From assembly GCA_023411815.1 (NCBI GenBank), contig JAEYOJ010000009.1, positions 1 to 51,710 of the forward strand: a DNA stretch of 51,710 nucleotides, in the 5' to 3' direction. The translations under genes and the position numbers were made by a program. Shown here piece by piece: positions 16,514 through 26,883 of the stretch. The notes beneath the pieces were generated by a model. It saw only the letters and a list, made by a program, of their open reading frames with translations, did no database searches and was not told the origin of the DNA. Origin of the DNA: Pseudomonadota bacterium. Its GTDB lineage: Bacteria > Desulfobacterota > Desulfovibrionia > Desulfovibrionales > Desulfovibrionaceae. Numbering within the stretch: position 1 is the stretch's first letter; every line of letters begins with the position of its first letter.

Positions 16514-17089
16514 TCAGGCACCCGCGGTTTCGAGAATCGCCTTGGCCCGCTGGGCGCGCAGTTCGTCCAGATCGATGATCCTGGGCGGAATGAGTTCGAA
16601 TCCCCTGGATTCGCACCAGTTATGGATATCGGCGAAGCATCCGTTGAAAAGGACGTTATCCACGACGTAATAGCCCGGTATGCCCATGATGCGGTCCCAT
16701 TGCTGCACAAAGAAGCTGAACCTATCCGGCGCAAAGGAGTCGACGTGCTCCCAGGTCCACACGCAGCTGCACACCTCGTCGTCATAGCCCATGACCGCCA
16801 GGTACTTGGCCTTACTGCCCAGGTACATGGAACGGCGTATCTCCTGCGGTGTGCCCGTGATGACCTTCCGGTCGAAATCGACCGCCTTGCCGTCGAGGGT
16901 CACGCGCAGAAGCGTGTCCTTGGTCAGGCGCATGCCGCAGGTGGCGGTCTTTCCTGCGCGCCACCAGTTCATGTACTTTTCCTTGTAGATACCTTTGCCT
17001 TTCTGCCGAATGGCCTTGGCGGTCTGCTCGGAGATGGGATGCAGGGCCAGATCGCAGCATTGTCCATGGATTTCGAAAGTGAGCTTCAT
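16514..17089 (-). CDS. Hypothetical protein between two repeat copies
   Basis: A 191-residue soluble protein I do not recognise. It is rich in Cys, Trp and aromatic residues (QCCDLALH, EVCSCVWTWEHVDSF, NGCFADIHNWC), and ends with a charged helix (DLDELRAQRAKAILE). I chose the ATG at 17089, which has GAGG eight bases upstream; a GTG at 17098 is possible. It faces the symporter genes and lies between direct copies of a hairpin repeat. This arrangement could mark an insertion into an actP-DUF294-exonuclease locus, though repeat copies also occur in ordinary gaps. Confidence 0.6.
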   Translation of the reverse strand: MKLTFEIHGQCCDLALHPISEQTAKAIRQKGKGIYKEKYMNWWRAGKTATCGMRLTKDTLLRVTLDGKAVDFDRKVITGTPQEIRRSMYLGSKAKYLAVMGYDDEVCSCVWTWEHVDSFAPDRFSFFVQQWDRIMGIPGYYVVDNVLFNGCFADIHNWCESRGFELIPPRIIDLDELRAQRAKAILETAGA

Positions 17090-17562
17090 GACGTGCACCT
17101 CAAGTTACAAAATTCACAAGAATATGCCGAGGGGAATCCCGCGCCGTCAGTCCCGCAACGTGCTGTCCTGCTATTCATGGGACTTCTGGGGCATGGCGAT
17201 CCGCTCAAGCCGGAACACATCCTTATGCCTCTAGAGCAAGGCTGGTGCCAAAGGGCTTGCGAAAGAGTGAAGACCGGAACAAACGTATATTGCCTAAGCT
17301 ATTTACCTGGCATGATAACTATTTTTTGGAGAAACGCACGATTGCGAGATGTTGCGCGATATTGCGCAGCAGACAGCCGATCATGGCAGAGGCCTAACCT
17401 GCGACAAGCAGGAAGGCCGGATCAGATGATGATGCATGAAGTCTATTGTGCGCGAGTCAGCACTGGCGAGACGGGTTCAGCGGATCGTCTTGAACGATTA
17501 GATGGCAAAACGCCATACATTCAGGGAGAGATGGAGCAAGGCGTTTCGTTATCGGCGAGTTT

Positions 17563-17634
17563 GAAAAGAAAGGAGGGGGAATCTTCTGGCCCGGGATTCC
17601 CCCTCCTGGGGAGGCCCTTGAGGCAAAGTTGGCC
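17563..17634 (+). repeat. Hairpin repeat, family C copy 2
   Basis: Direct repeat of 16406-16474 with differences. The stem is GGAGGGGGAAT (17572-17582) with ATTCCCCCTCC (17596-17606). Relative to copy 1, a C-G pair is replaced by a T-A pair, so the fold is kept while sequence drifts. Confidence 0.65.
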
Positions 17635-17791
17635 TCGGGCAAGGAGGCGAGGCATATATACTGATCCGAACGTGCACGCTGCCTGGGGAGGTACCAGTGT
17701 GCGTCTGTCGGCTAGACGTCCTCGGCTCCGGGGTCAAGGAGCCGGCCGGGTCGCACCGAGCGGCGGGGGCTTAAGCCGGGCTGGCGCGACG

Positions 17792-17811
17792 GACTGGTTG
17801 GTCAACCAGTC
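17792..17811. promoter_or_regulatory. Palindrome in the promoter region of the DUF294 gene
   Basis: GACTGGTTG-GT-CAACCAGTC is a perfect nine-base-arm inverted repeat that ends 14 bases before a TATAGT -10-like box and about 80 bases before the start codon. Its place suggests an operator; the regulator is unknown. Confidence 0.45.
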
Positions 17812-17893
17812 GCGTTGGTTAGGTATATAGTCCGTGAGTGAAAACTGGTCAAGGGCCTTTTTATCATAGGGAAGTAAAAAATTAGAGGTGGCC

Positions 17894-19843
17894 GTGAGCA
17901 CAAGCACGCATACAGTTTCACCGGCAGACGTCGTGGAGCTCCTGCGGCGAACCCTGCCCTTCGGGGAGTTGCCGCATGAAGAGCTTGGGCGCCTGGCCAG
18001 GGTCTGCAGCATAGATTTCATGCCGGCCGGCGTGCGTTTCATCGAACAGGGCAGGTCGCCCGTTGACTACCTGTGGATCATCCAGAAGGGCGGGGTTAAG
18101 AGCTACCTGCTCAACGACGACGGCGGCGTCACGCTGCTGGACATCCAGGGCGAAGGGGGCACCTTCGGCGCGCTGGCCATCGTGCGCGGCAGCCTGGCCA
18201 ACTTCAATGTGGAGACGGTGGAGGACTCCTTCTTCTACCGTATCCCCAAGCAGGACTTCCTGGACCTCCTGAAACGCTGGCCCGAGGTCGCCCAATTCTA
18301 TCTGCGCAACCTGTCCGACGCCTACGTGCACAAGGCCTTCGCGGAGCTGCGCCGCACGCGCCACCCGGCGGACTCCGGCGCCAGGCTGTCGCTCTTCGCC
18401 ACCGGCGTCGGCGAGGTCGTGCGCCGCGAGCTGGTGACCATCGGCGCGCACGAGTCCATCCGCGCGGCCGCAGAGCGCATGGGCCGGGCGGGCGTGGGCT
18501 CGCTGGTGATTCTCGACGGCGCGGGAGGCGCGGGGGGGGGCGAGGTCGCCGGCATCGTCACGGACCAGGACTTCCGCGACAAGGTCGCGGCCAGGGGCCT
18601 GTCCGTGGAACTGCCCGTGCGCGAGATCATGTCCTCGCCGGTGCTGGCCGTGGATGATTCCACCCTGTGCTTCGACGCGTTGCTGACCATGATGAAGAGC
18701 CAGGTGCACCACCTGGGCGTGCGGCGTTCCGGCCGCGTGGCGGGCATGGTCACGGCCCACGATTTCATGACCCTCACGGGGCGCTCGCCCTATTCCCTGT
18801 TCAAGGACATCGTGGGCGAAACCCGCATCGACGGCCTGGCCCGGCTGGCCAGGGGCATTCCCGACGTGGTCCGCGCCCTGTTCGAGGAAGGGGCCAGGGC
18901 CGGCAAGGTCGGCCGCATGGTGGCCGTGCTCAACGATCTGGTGCTGGAACGGCTGCTGACCATGCTGCAGGAGGAGCTTGGCCCGCCGCCGCTGCCGTTC
19001 TGCTGGCTGGCCATGGGCAGCGAGGGCCGACGCGAGCAGACCATCCGCACGGACCAGGACAACGCCCTGATCTATCAGGACCCGGTTGCTGGAGGAACGG
19101 ACGCAGGCCTGGCTGCCCGCGCCGAGGAGTATTTCGGACGCCTGGGGCGACGGGCGGGCGAGTGCCTCGTGGATTTCGGCTATCCGCGCTGCCCCGGCGG
19201 AATCATGGCCGACAACCCGAAATGGCGCATGTCGCTGTCGGCCTGGAAGCGGCGCTTCACGGACTGGATCGCCCGTCCCGAGCCAGAGCAGGTGCTCTTC
19301 GCTGGAATCTTCTTCGATTTCAGGCCGGTGTTCGGCTACCTGGCGCTGGGTGAAGCCCTGCGGGACCACGTGACCCCGCTGGCCGCGCGCGAGGAGGTCT
19401 TCCTGCACCACATGGCCGCTGACTGCTTGCGCTCGCGGCCGCCGCTGACCTTCTTCAAGAGCTTCATCGTGGAGAAGGACGGCGAGCACAAGGACGCCCT
19501 GGATATCAAAAGTCGCGGCGTCCTGCCTTTGACCGAGTTCGGCCGGGTCATGGCCCTCAAGCACGGGCTGCGCGAGACCAACAGTCTGGACCGTTTCAAG
19601 GCCCTGGCCGAGTTAGGAGCCATCTCGGCCGAGTTCCACGCCGAACTGCGCGAGGCCTACGAGTTCCTCATGCAGGTGCGCATCGCCAGCCAGTTGCGCC
19701 AGATGGATGAAGGCCGCCAGCCCGGCAACCATGTCAAGCCGGGCAGGCTCACGGACCTGGAGAAGCGCACGCTCAAGGAGGCCTTCAGCGTCATCGGCCG
19801 CATGCAGACCTACGTGCGCGAGACCTTCAGGCTGAACGCATGA
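17894..19843 (+). CDS. cNMP-binding / CBS / DUF294 putative nucleotidyltransferase
   Basis: A 649-residue cytosolic signalling protein. Residues to about 140 form a cyclic-nucleotide-binding-type domain (GELPHEELGRLARVC to the Phe/Tyr-rich region). Residues of about 170-300 form a CBS pair (REIMSSPVLAVDD, VAGMVTAHDFMTL). The rest is a DUF294 nucleotidyltransferase-like domain with WLAMGSEGRREQTIRTDQDN plus its C-terminal helical domain. GTG at 17894 is the start, with AGAGG five bases upstream. Such proteins often sit next to acetate symporters and a DnaQ-type exonuclease, as here, and are thought to sense energy state. Confidence 0.88.
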   Translation: MSTSTHTVSPADVVELLRRTLPFGELPHEELGRLARVCSIDFMPAGVRFIEQGRSPVDYLWIIQKGGVKSYLLNDDGGVTLLDIQGEGGTFGALAIVRGSLANFNVETVEDSFFYRIPKQDFLDLLKRWPEVAQFYLRNLSDAYVHKAFAELRRTRHPADSGARLSLFATGVGEVVRRELVTIGAHESIRAAAERMGRAGVGSLVILDGAGGAGGGEVAGIVTDQDFRDKVAARGLSVELPVREIMSSPVLAVDDSTLCFDALLTMMKSQVHHLGVRRSGRVAGMVTAHDFMTLTGRSPYSLFKDIVGETRIDGLARLARGIPDVVRALFEEGARAGKVGRMVAVLNDLVLERLLTMLQEELGPPPLPFCWLAMGSEGRREQTIRTDQDNALIYQDPVAGGTDAGLAARAEEYFGRLGRRAGECLVDFGYPRCPGGIMADNPKWRMSLSAWKRRFTDWIARPEPEQVLFAGIFFDFRPVFGYLALGEALRDHVTPLAAREEVFLHHMAADCLRSRPPLTFFKSFIVEKDGEHKDALDIKSRGVLPLTEFGRVMALKHGLRETNSLDRFKALAELGAISAEFHAELREAYEFLMQVRIASQLRQMDEGRQPGNHVKPGRLTDLEKRTLKEAFSVIGRMQTYVRETFRLNA

Positions 19844-19854
19844 GGGAGAACGTC

Positions 19855-20595
19855 ATGGAACAAGCCGTGTTCGATCGCCTGCTGGAAGTCGGCCCGCTTG
19901 GCCGCCTGCTTGGTCGGGCGCCATGGCATCCGGCCCTGCGCGAGAGCCGTGAGCACTTCCGGACTTTCGACCAGGATATACCGTTGGAGGAGTGCGAATT
20001 CACTGTGCTGGACACGGAACTGACCGGCATGAACCATCGCCGTGACGAGATCGTGTCCATCGGCGCGGTGCGCATTCGCGGCATGGCCATCCAGCCGAGC
20101 GCCAACTGGTATGCCGTGGTCCGGCCGTCGTGTCTGCCCAAGGCCTGCACGCTCATCCACCGCATCACGCCCTCGGAGGTCGAGTCCGCGCCCGAACTGA
20201 CCGACGTGCTGCCCGAATTCGCCGACTATCTCGGCCAGAGCCTGATCGTGGGCCATCACGTGGGCCTGGACGTGGCCTTCCTCAACCGCGCCTGCAAGCG
20301 CATTCTGGGCGGGCCCTTGGCCAATCCCTGCCTGGATACCCTGCGCCTGGCCCAGGTCCACGAGGAGGAACGCTGGATCGGATACTACGACCGTTTCAAC
20401 CTGCGCGTGTCCTATAACCTCGCGGACCTCTCGGCACAGTACGGCTTGCCGCGCTTCCCGGCCCACAACGCCCTGGCCGATGCCATGCAGACCGCCTACC
20501 TGTTCCTGTTCCTCGTGCGCAAGCTGCGCAGCGGCTACGTGCACACGCTCAAGGACCTGTACAATCTGGGCCGCAGCTGGCGCTGGTATTTCTAG
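19855..20595 (+). CDS. DnaQ-like 3'-5' exonuclease (DEDDh)
   Basis: A 246-residue exonuclease domain protein. All catalytic motifs are visible: DTE (FTVLDTELTG), the second Asp (GHHVGLDVAFLN) and HNALADA with the DEDDh His. It degrades nucleic acids from the 3' end. The start at 19855 has AGGGAG seven bases before it; an ATG at 19840 overlapping the DUF294 stop (ATGA) is the alternative. Overlap or near overlap with the DUF294 gene indicates one operon. The true substrate in this context is unknown. Confidence 0.85.
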   Translation: MEQAVFDRLLEVGPLGRLLGRAPWHPALRESREHFRTFDQDIPLEECEFTVLDTELTGMNHRRDEIVSIGAVRIRGMAIQPSANWYAVVRPSCLPKACTLIHRITPSEVESAPELTDVLPEFADYLGQSLIVGHHVGLDVAFLNRACKRILGGPLANPCLDTLRLAQVHEEERWIGYYDRFNLRVSYNLADLSAQYGLPRFPAHNALADAMQTAYLFLFLVRKLRSGYVHTLKDLYNLGRSWRWYF

Positions 20596-20618
20596 CAAAG
20601 CCCCCCCGAGTCCCGCGC

Positions 20619-21521
20619 CTACTCGCCCCAGATGTCCAGCAGCCTGCGCGCGCCCTCCTCGCCGTCGAATTCGCCCAGGTCCTCCTCGGCCGGGCCGAGG
20701 TCCGAGATCGGCTGGCCGTAGGCCGCATGGCAGATAGCCTCCTGCACGGCCAGTTCACGCTCCAGGGCGGCGGGATCGAGGTTCGGCTCGCGCACGCCGC
20801 GGGCCATGAGCGTCTCCATGTTCGTTGTCTCGCGCATAGCCTCGAAGCGCCGGGCGCGGGTCAGGATGCGGCGGGTTTCGGCGTGGCGCTGCTTGAGGGC
20901 CGACAGCGGCTCGGCGTCGGACGCCAGGCTTGACAGGAAGCGGCAGGCGTAACGCAGGGCTTCGGTAGTCTCAGGCACATTTCCTGGCAGGCGCTCCAGG
21001 ACACCGCTGAGCAGGAAAAGCGCCTCGGGCGTGTCGGGCCAGGACTCGTGGCGCAACAGGGCCATGAGCCAAGCGGTCTGCTCCTGGTCGAAGCGGCTGG
21101 CCGCGACCCGGCGAAGCTCCTCGGGCGGCGTGTGGCCGATGCGCAGCCTGCGCACGAGCAGCAGGGCGTCCTCGTCTCGCAGGGGCAGACCGAGTGTTCC
21201 GCTGCCGGGCAGGGCGAAACGTGCCGTGGGTTTGAAAGACAGCAGTCGGCCGGCGATGCCCGCTTCGTCATCTTTCGAATACCTCTCTCGCGCAAGCAGC
21301 GGCTCCAGCTCGGCCTTGAGGCCCGGACCAGGGAACAGCATCAGCTCCACCATGGCCTCGCGCTCCGGGCTGTCTTCCTCCAGCACGCGCCAGAGCGCCT
21401 CCTGATCCTCGGTATCCACTTCGAAGGCCGTGCGGGCGAACTGCACGATATCGTCGCCCAGAGGCCGGGGCCGTTGGAGGTACTCGTTCAGGGCTTGGGC
21501 GAGGCGGTCCGGCGCGGGCAT
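20619..21521 (-). CDS. Hypothetical 300-residue protein
   Basis: A soluble, mostly helical, acidic protein, starting MPAPDRLAQALNEYLQRPRP and ending in GARRLLDIWGE. No motif, signal peptide or membrane segment stands out and I do not recognise a family. AGGAG lies about nine bases before the ATG. It converges on the exonuclease gene with 23 bases between stops, and sits downstream of the exchanger on the same strand, separated by a repeat, so joint transcription is uncertain. Confidence 0.65.
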   Translation of the reverse strand: MPAPDRLAQALNEYLQRPRPLGDDIVQFARTAFEVDTEDQEALWRVLEEDSPEREAMVELMLFPGPGLKAELEPLLARERYSKDDEAGIAGRLLSFKPTARFALPGSGTLGLPLRDEDALLLVRRLRIGHTPPEELRRVAASRFDQEQTAWLMALLRHESWPDTPEALFLLSGVLERLPGNVPETTEALRYACRFLSSLASDAEPLSALKQRHAETRRILTRARRFEAMRETTNMETLMARGVREPNLDPAALERELAVQEAICHAAYGQPISDLGPAEEDLGEFDGEEGARRLLDIWGE

Positions 21522-21604
21522 GGCGGTTCTCCTGCTCAGGGATAGGTGGATTGCTTCGACGCGGTGCAGGGTAAACCACGTTACCGTGACAATCCATCAT
21601 CGAA

Positions 21605-21690
21605 CTACGCGGGTCCAGGGCGTTGTTACTCCCTGGTGGGTGGGGTTCGGGGAGGAGCGAGCCGCTCTGGCAGGCAAAGCCCTCCCCGAT
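21605..21690 (+). repeat. Dispersed intergenic repeat, family D copy 1
   Basis: CGCGGGTCCAGG...CCCTGGTGGGTGGGGT...GGCAAAGCCCT. The reverse complement of 44131-44200 shares these blocks in order, and 45098-45165 shares the first half. It lies just beyond the exchanger gene's stop. Confidence 0.65.
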
Positions 21691-21705
21691 CTTCGGCAGC
21701 TTGCT

Positions 21706-22935
21706 TCAGCTCGCGGTCACGCGCACGCCGCGCCACAGGGCACGCACTTCGGCCAGGCGCAGGAGCATGAGCAGGATGGCCAGGCCGATGTAGGCCATGG
21801 AGAAGCCCAGGTGGGTTGCGTCGGGTTCGATGAGCACACCCATTGCGGCCAGGCCCTTGGACCAGAATGGGGCCAGGAACTGGCTGATGAACAGCAGGAA
21901 CAGCACGCCGGCCCCGCGCATGGACAGCTTGAGCCCGGCCAGGAGCACCACGGCCAGCAGGGACTGGGCCGCGGTGAGCAGAATCTCGTGCATCTGCAGG
22001 GCGCCCATGGGGATGGGCGTGGCGAATGAGCCGCTGGACACGCCGTACACGCCTGGGATCATGCCCACCAACAGAGTCCACTGGTTGAGCTTGGAGGACA
22101 GCAGGCTGCCCAGGGCGATGCCCGGATGGCCGCGCAGCACGAACAGGATGGATACGATGAACTCGGGCGACTCGGAGGCGATGGGCGCGAGCCACTGCAC
22201 GAGCAGGAACTCGTTGACGCCGAAGACCTTGCCCGTGGCGACCAGATTCTCGCTGAAGGGTTCGGCGCAGGCCAGGATGACCAGGGCCGCATAAAGGAAG
22301 GTTGTCACTGTGGCCAGGCGGCGCGGAGCCCTGGGCAGACGGGCCAGCAGTTCGGCCGGGCCTTCGATGTCGCAGCCGACGCAAGGCCGGCGGCTGGCCA
22401 GGCATATGTACCAGACGTACATGCAGATGAAGATCAGGCCGTCATACCAGGTCAGACTGCCCTTGAGCGGGATGGTGAAGGCATAGAGCGTGGCCAGCCC
22501 CAGAAAGAAAAGCTCGGTGCGGCGGTCCTCCTCCAGGTGCACGCTCTTGCGCGTGCGCAGCCAGAATATGGCCACGATGGCCGTCCAGGCCACGCCGATG
22601 AGCAGCCGGTTTGCGCCGGTCATGTTGGCGATGGCGTAGTGCGCGTAATCCGAGCCGGGATGCTGGCCTGCCTGCCAGGTGAAGTACATGTCCACGGCAT
22701 ACTCGGGCAGCACGGCGATGAGGGCAACCACGGCCAGGGCCAGGGTCTGGGGGATGTCCTCCTGGGCCACGTCGCAAGCCCAGGTCAGCAGAAAGGACGC
22801 GCCGAGGATGGAGCCGCCGCTGATGGCGGCCATGAGCGGCGGTGTCAGCTCCATGTGGAAAAAACGCAGGAGCAGGCCGGGCAGACAGGCCGCCACGGCC
22901 AGGACGAAAGGCAGAAGCTTCTTGGCGTCGAGCAT
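21706..22935 (-). CDS. CaCA-type cation exchanger, probable Mn2+ exporter
   Basis: A 409-residue membrane protein with about eleven hydrophobic segments. Two alpha-repeats of the Na+/Ca2+ exchanger superfamily are visible: ALIAVLPEYAVDM with IANMTGANRLL, and PIASESPEFIVSI with GSLLSSKLNQWTL, both containing the essential acidic residue (PEY, PEF). The loop between halves has a CVGC motif. GGAG precedes the ATG at 22935. A yybP-ykoY riboswitch with a built-in terminator lies directly upstream, so expression should rise with Mn2+. I therefore infer manganese (or Ca2+/Mn2+) efflux. Confidence 0.85.
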   Translation of the reverse strand: MLDAKKLLPFVLAVAACLPGLLLRFFHMELTPPLMAAISGGSILGASFLLTWACDVAQEDIPQTLALAVVALIAVLPEYAVDMYFTWQAGQHPGSDYAHYAIANMTGANRLLIGVAWTAIVAIFWLRTRKSVHLEEDRRTELFFLGLATLYAFTIPLKGSLTWYDGLIFICMYVWYICLASRRPCVGCDIEGPAELLARLPRAPRRLATVTTFLYAALVILACAEPFSENLVATGKVFGVNEFLLVQWLAPIASESPEFIVSILFVLRGHPGIALGSLLSSKLNQWTLLVGMIPGVYGVSSGSFATPIPMGALQMHEILLTAAQSLLAVVLLAGLKLSMRGAGVLFLLFISQFLAPFWSKGLAAMGVLIEPDATHLGFSMAYIGLAILLMLLRLAEVRALWRGVRVTAS

Positions 22936-22971
22936 GGCGCAACTCCGATCACAGATTGGCCGGAGGCAAAC

Positions 22972-23010
22972 AAAAAGACCTCCGGCATGACATACTCATG
23001 CCAAAGGTCT
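22972..23010 (-). terminator. Riboswitch-controlled intrinsic terminator
   Basis: On the minus strand AGACCT..GGCATGA pairs with TCATGCC..AGGTCT followed by T5. Its left arm contains the GACCTTTGG of the riboswitch P1 stem, so aptamer folding and termination exclude each other. Confidence 0.8.
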
Positions 23011-23094
23011 CGCTCATCGGCCTCTCGCCAACGGCAAAGCCAAGCGCGAACGCTGGGGTGGTGACTTTGCCCTGTCGGAGCTACTCCCCTTTGA
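22998..23094 (-). ncRNA. yybP-ykoY manganese riboswitch
   Basis: The minus-strand leader has the two hallmark blocks of this Mn2+ aptamer: AAAGGGGAGTAGCTCCG near the 5' end and GAGCGAGACCTTTGGC at the 3' end, about 95 bases apart with paired elements between (GGCAAAG with CTTTGCC). The 5' CAAAGG and 3' CCTTTG close stem P1. Mn2+ binding should hold P1 and prevent the overlapping terminator, turning on the exchanger gene. Confidence 0.88.
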
Positions 23095-23102
23095 ACGGCC
23101 CG

Positions 23103-23131
23103 AACTTAGTACTCCGCCCAGACGCTGTCAA
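23103..23131 (-). promoter_or_regulatory. Promoter of the riboswitch-exchanger transcript
   Basis: TTGACA (23131-23126), a 17-base spacer and TAAGTT (23108-23103) on the minus strand place transcription start near 23096, immediately before the riboswitch. Confidence 0.65.
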
Positions 23132-23651
23132 TGGCCCTTGTCAGGAATGCCGAGGCTGCCCGGAAAGGAAAAAAATGCCGCCTGTGGGATCGCTTCCGCA
23201 TGCATGTCGCGCGTCGTCGCATGGCCATGCTTCCACTTGCAGTAATTGCCGCATTCGGTTTCCGGCTCTTCGCATCACTTGTGCGAAGAACTGGAAGCGT
23301 GGCTTGGGTTAGCTCTTGGTCCAGGCCTCCCTGCTGTGACGGCGTTTGACCGCGACCTGTTCCCACTGGTGCGTGAGCAGGCACGAGCCGCGCCAGCAGC
23401 CGAGCATGCCTTCGAACAGTGTTGGCGCAGCCCGCGCCCAAGGTCGCGGCCTGCAGCAAATTCTTGCGCGTGGCGATGTCCGTATGCAGACGCAGGCTCG
23501 CGGCAATGCCGAGCATGCTCGGCATGAACATGCGAGGAAACTATGTTCAAGGCTCTGAAAAAGGCAATGGGTCAGGATCCTGAAAGTTAGGCGAGATAGG
23601 GGAGGGGAGATCAGGGATGTTGCGGGAGGTATCGGCTGCGCGGCCGCGTCG
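23132..23651. other. 520-base gap without a convincing gene
   Basis: Short open frames exist on both strands, none with a recognisable domain and good ribosome site together. It may hold decayed coding sequence. I see no RNA gene or repeat here. Confidence 0.4.
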
Positions 23652-24230
23652 CTATTGCCCGTCGAAGTAGGAAGTGACCTGCGAGCCCAGCATGGTCAGC
23701 ACGAAAGCGGCCGAGCTGCCTTCAAGTTCGATGGCGGCGCGGGAATAGGCCTGATAACCGGCCGTGCGGTTCTTGCCCAAGCGGGCGGCACGCAGTGTGC
23801 GCAAAAGGTCTGAGTGAGCAGCCAGTTCGCGAAAAAGCTGGCTCAGGCTGGGATCTTCGGTGAGCAGCTTCTCCACCTTGGAGGCCGCCGGCTCCTCGCC
23901 CGAGGCACGCACGGCATCCTGTTCGTCCAGCCGCAGGGAAACCTTGGCCTCGGGATCGATGCCTTCGTACCGCATTCTGTGCCCCAGCTTTTCCATGAGT
24001 CTGGTCCGCAATTCGGCCACCTTGGTGGAGACGATGTCCAGGACATCCTCCTTGGGGTCACGCTGGACCAGGGCGGAAAGGTCACCGGAAGCTTCGGAAA
24101 GGCGCACCGAATCACGCGACGCATCCTGGCGCTCATCGTACCCCTGGCGATCTCGGGCCGCATCGCCGGCGAGCAAGCCGGGGTGCACCTGATTTCCCAT
24201 GACGAAGTTTCTGATGGCGTTGATGGGCAT
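23652..24230 (-). CDS. Hypothetical 192-residue protein
   Basis: A soluble, charged protein starting MPINAIRNFVMGNQVHPGLL, with a polar central region and a more helical C-terminal half ending in VTSYFDGQ. The start has AGAGGA upstream. I do not recognise a family. It lacks signal peptide, membrane segments and Cys. It lies between two gaps and reads away from the TetR remnant, so context gives no clue. Confidence 0.6.
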   Translation of the reverse strand: MPINAIRNFVMGNQVHPGLLAGDAARDRQGYDERQDASRDSVRLSEASGDLSALVQRDPKEDVLDIVSTKVAELRTRLMEKLGHRMRYEGIDPEAKVSLRLDEQDAVRASGEEPAASKVEKLLTEDPSLSQLFRELAAHSDLLRTLRAARLGKNRTAGYQAYSRAAIELEGSSAAFVLTMLGSQVTSYFDGQ

Positions 24231-24351
24231 GGCCTTGTCCTCTTGGATGGCTGCAATTTTTGCCGTATGCAGCCATAATGGAGCAATCGCGATGCCAGCA
24301 TGCGGGCATGGAGAGTGGCGACAATTGACCAGGCAGCTTGGATTGGGCTAG

Positions 24352-24651
24352 ATCCGAAAAGGGTATTCAGGACAGCAGGCTGCGCCGAAGACGGCCGCCG
24401 CTGAGCATGACCAGGAAGGAAGGATACTCGCCGCCGCTCGATTCTTCGCCGGCAAGGCCGGCCAGGGACTCAAGAATGCTCCCCTGACTGAGCTGACCGG
24501 ACTGGCCGTGCTGACCAGGGTGGCCGAAGGCACCATCTTCTATCGTCTCAGGACCAAGGAACCGCTTATCGTCGCGCTAGAGGACCTGTGCAGGAGCCTT
24601 GTCAGGGCATGCGAAGCCTCCAGGAGAGCCGGCGTCTCGAAGGCGGCATGA
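24352..24651 (+). pseudogene. TetR-like regulator remnant
   Basis: In one frame there is RILAAARFFAGKAGQG, then VAEGTIFYRLRTKEPLIVAL, closely resembling a TetR helix-turn-helix (the usual GVAEGTIFYHFKTKEELL), followed by only about 25 residues and a stop. There is no start codon before the domain in this frame, and the ligand-binding half is absent. I read it as a truncated, probably non-functional regulator. It points at the histidine kinase 135 bases downstream. Confidence 0.5.
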
Positions 24652-24785
24652 CAGGTGAGCCGGTCGCATTCGGCCTCGGGCTCCCTGCGCCGGAGACGCG
24701 GGCCGCCGGCTTGGTCGGAGGCAGGGAAGGCGCCTTCCGGACCACGCAGCCCGCCTTGCCGAGGAACAGCTAACCATCGGCGGAC

Positions 24786-26523
<1,738 letters not shown>

Positions 26524-26543
<20 letters not shown>

Positions 26544-26883
26544 CGATGAAGAAGAGCTGGTTTCGGCCTTGGCCGAGCGGCTGTCTTTTCGCGGCATGGA
26601 GGCCGCATGGGCCACCAGCGGGCAAAAGGCCTTGGAGCTGGCGAGCCGGACGTGTTTCGATCTGGCGGTGCTGGATGTGAAGATGCCCGGCATGGGCGGC
26701 ATCGAGCTCAAAGGCAGGCTCGCGCAGGCCTGCCCGGGCCTCAAGGTCCTCTTCCTCACGGGCCACGGCTCCGAGGATGATTTCCGTCGCGGATCGGCCG
26801 AGTCCGGAAAGGATTTCTATCTGGTCAAGCCCGTGGACATCGAGACCCTCATCAAGAAAATGCATGAGGCCGCCCGGCGATGA
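26524..26883 (+). CDS. CheY-like receiver, partner of the upstream kinase
   Basis: A 119-residue receiver domain without output domain. It shows the acidic pair (VDDEEE), phospho-acceptor D51 (VLDVKMPGMGG), T80 and K103 (LVKPVD). AAAGGGG lies before the ATG inside the kinase gene's end, and the 20-base overlap implies translational coupling. It probably passes the signal by protein interaction or serves as an intermediate in a phosphorelay. Confidence 0.87.

Larger units (their letters stand above)
17090..17893. other. 804-base gap with repeat copy and palindromes
   Basis: No real gene is supported; a long open frame runs through it but reads against the upstream gene. It contains a TGTTGCGC-N6-GCGCAGCA near-palindrome (17350-17371), the second family C repeat (17563-17634), and a 20-bp palindrome (17792-17811) close to a TATAGT box (17826-17831). 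Confidence 0.5.

Noticed and set aside
16424..17830. 468-residue plus-strand open frame
   Set aside because: It is the antisense shadow of the 16514-17089 gene plus repeat and gap sequence, with no recognisable domain.
23106..23531. 141-residue minus-strand frame upstream of the riboswitch
   Set aside because: It crosses the riboswitch promoter, has no domain, and its composition is not gene-like.
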